From Acidobacteriota bacterium (GTDB lineage Bacteria > Acidobacteriota > Vicinamibacteria > Vicinamibacterales > UBA8438), in NCBI GenBank assembly GCA_011523485.1, contig WTGR01000499.1, forward strand, positions 1-6,026: 6,026 bases of DNA, in the 5' to 3' direction. Of the stretch, positions 5,566 through 6,026 are shown piece after piece. The notes below the pieces were generated by a model. The model saw only the letters and a list, made by a program, of their open reading frames with translations. It was not told the origin of the DNA and did no database searches. The translations under genes and the position numbers were made by a program. Every line of letters begins with the position of its first letter. Within the stretch, counting starts at the first letter, position 1.

Positions 5566-6026
5566 TCACTCGACGTCGATCCGGAGGCGGTCGCCGAGCT
5601 GCAGGTCATCCAGAATCTGCCGCAGCTCCGCCAGAAGCGGATCGGCACCGGCACCGTCCGCGGTCAACTCGAACGTGACGCCCACCTTCAGGTCCCGGCC
5701 CGAGCGGAGCTTCGGCAGAAGCTTCGTTCCCAGCCGGTTCCAGATCTCCGGCGGGATGTCTCCATGAATGCGGAGAGACTTCCGCGCCGATGGCACGAGC
5801 GACACTGGAGGCTGCGGATCGACCGAAACATCCGGCCCAAGTCCAGGACCGGTTGAACCGCCGACCGGATCATCCGAGACCTCCTCGCCATCCGCGGGTG
5901 TCTCTGTGTCGGGCGCAGTCGGCGCCTTCAACTGCTCAGCCGAAACCCGAGTCAGCAGGTACACGTCCGGGTCGAACATGACGTCCTCGGGCGCGACGAT
6001 CTCCCGAAACGACACGCGCTCGAATC
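5566..6026 (-). CDS. C-terminal end of a probable DUF499 (COG1483-like) ATPase, truncated by the window edge
   Basis: The frame is open from the right edge (codons FERVSFREIV...) through to TGA 5568-5566, giving about 153 residues. A GTG at 6015 could be read as a start, but the in-frame sequence continues past it with no upstream stop, so this is most likely the tail of a large protein. The segment before the linker (ends VMFDPDVYLLTRVSAEQL) is followed by an acidic, proline/glycine-rich linker of about 45 residues. A compact last domain of about 70 residues then follows, with LRIHGDIPPEIWNRLGTKLL, PKLRSGRDLKVGVTFEL and ending LRQILDDLQLGDRLRIDVE. From memory this resembles the C-terminus of DUF499 ATPases, which commonly sit with DUF1156 DNA methyltransferases in defence loci. 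The ATPase motifs would lie outside the window, so the call rests on this tail alone. Confidence 0.55.
   Translation of the reverse strand, partial: FERVSFREIVAPEDVMFDPDVYLLTRVSAEQLKAPTAPDTETPADGEEVSDDPVGGSTGPGLGPDVSVDPQPPVSLVPSARKSLRIHGDIPPEIWNRLGTKLLPKLRSGRDLKVGVTFELTADGAGADPLLAELRQILDDLQLGDRLRIDVE

Noticed and set aside
4285..6026. Patatin plus DUF499-like protein as a joint defence system
   Set aside because: The genes are convergent rather than co-directional, and no nucleotide-cyclase or other sensor lies next to the patatin gene, so an operon-type defence module is not supported.

Overview
The window is about two-thirds G+C, with G/C-rich third codon positions, several GTG starts and one probable TTG start, densely packed genes and no RNA genes. 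It fits a GC-rich soil or marine bacterium. A secreted NHL-repeat protein beside a formamidase-like cyclase, plus an Rsm22-type methyltransferase, reminds me of Acidobacteriota (Vicinamibacteria-like), but that is a low-confidence impression and no marker gene settles it.

Layout. (1) Positions 1-2227, plus strand: the 3' part of a cyclase-family (kynurenine-formamidase-like) metal-dependent hydrolase, then after 8 nt an exported 514-residue protein with an unnamed N-terminal domain and a six-repeat NHL beta-propeller. (2) Positions 2233-2282: a perfect 20-bp inverted repeat with a 10-nt loop, lying between two converging transcription units. (3) Positions 2306-3152, minus strand: a type II toxin-antitoxin operon, vapB then vapC, followed by a 44-residue reading frame coupled to the end of vapC by a TGATG overlap and a well-placed GGAGG. 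A short AT-rich patch with a 10-bp palindrome precedes vapB. (4) Positions 3186-4229, minus strand: an Rsm22/METTL17-like methyltransferase with the SAM site and the four-cysteine iron-sulfur pattern intact. (5) Positions 4230-4284: a compact divergent promoter region whose two -10 boxes overlap. (6) Positions 4285-5490, plus strand: a patatin-like phospholipase with its Ser-Asp dyad intact. (7) Positions 5566 to the right edge, minus strand: the C-terminal end of a large protein that looks like a DUF499 (COG1483-type) ATPase, a family often found in phage-defence islands.

How the parts relate. The window is a mosaic of short units rather than one pathway. The cyclase and the NHL protein may be co-transcribed. 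The three minus-strand genes downstream of the methyltransferase form one tightly coupled stress or stabilisation module. The methyltransferase and the patatin gene share a promoter region and may compete for RNA polymerase. The best leads for something undescribed are the third small gene of the vapBC operon, the overlapping divergent promoter with a probably leaderless methyltransferase mRNA, and a possible defence island beyond position 6026.
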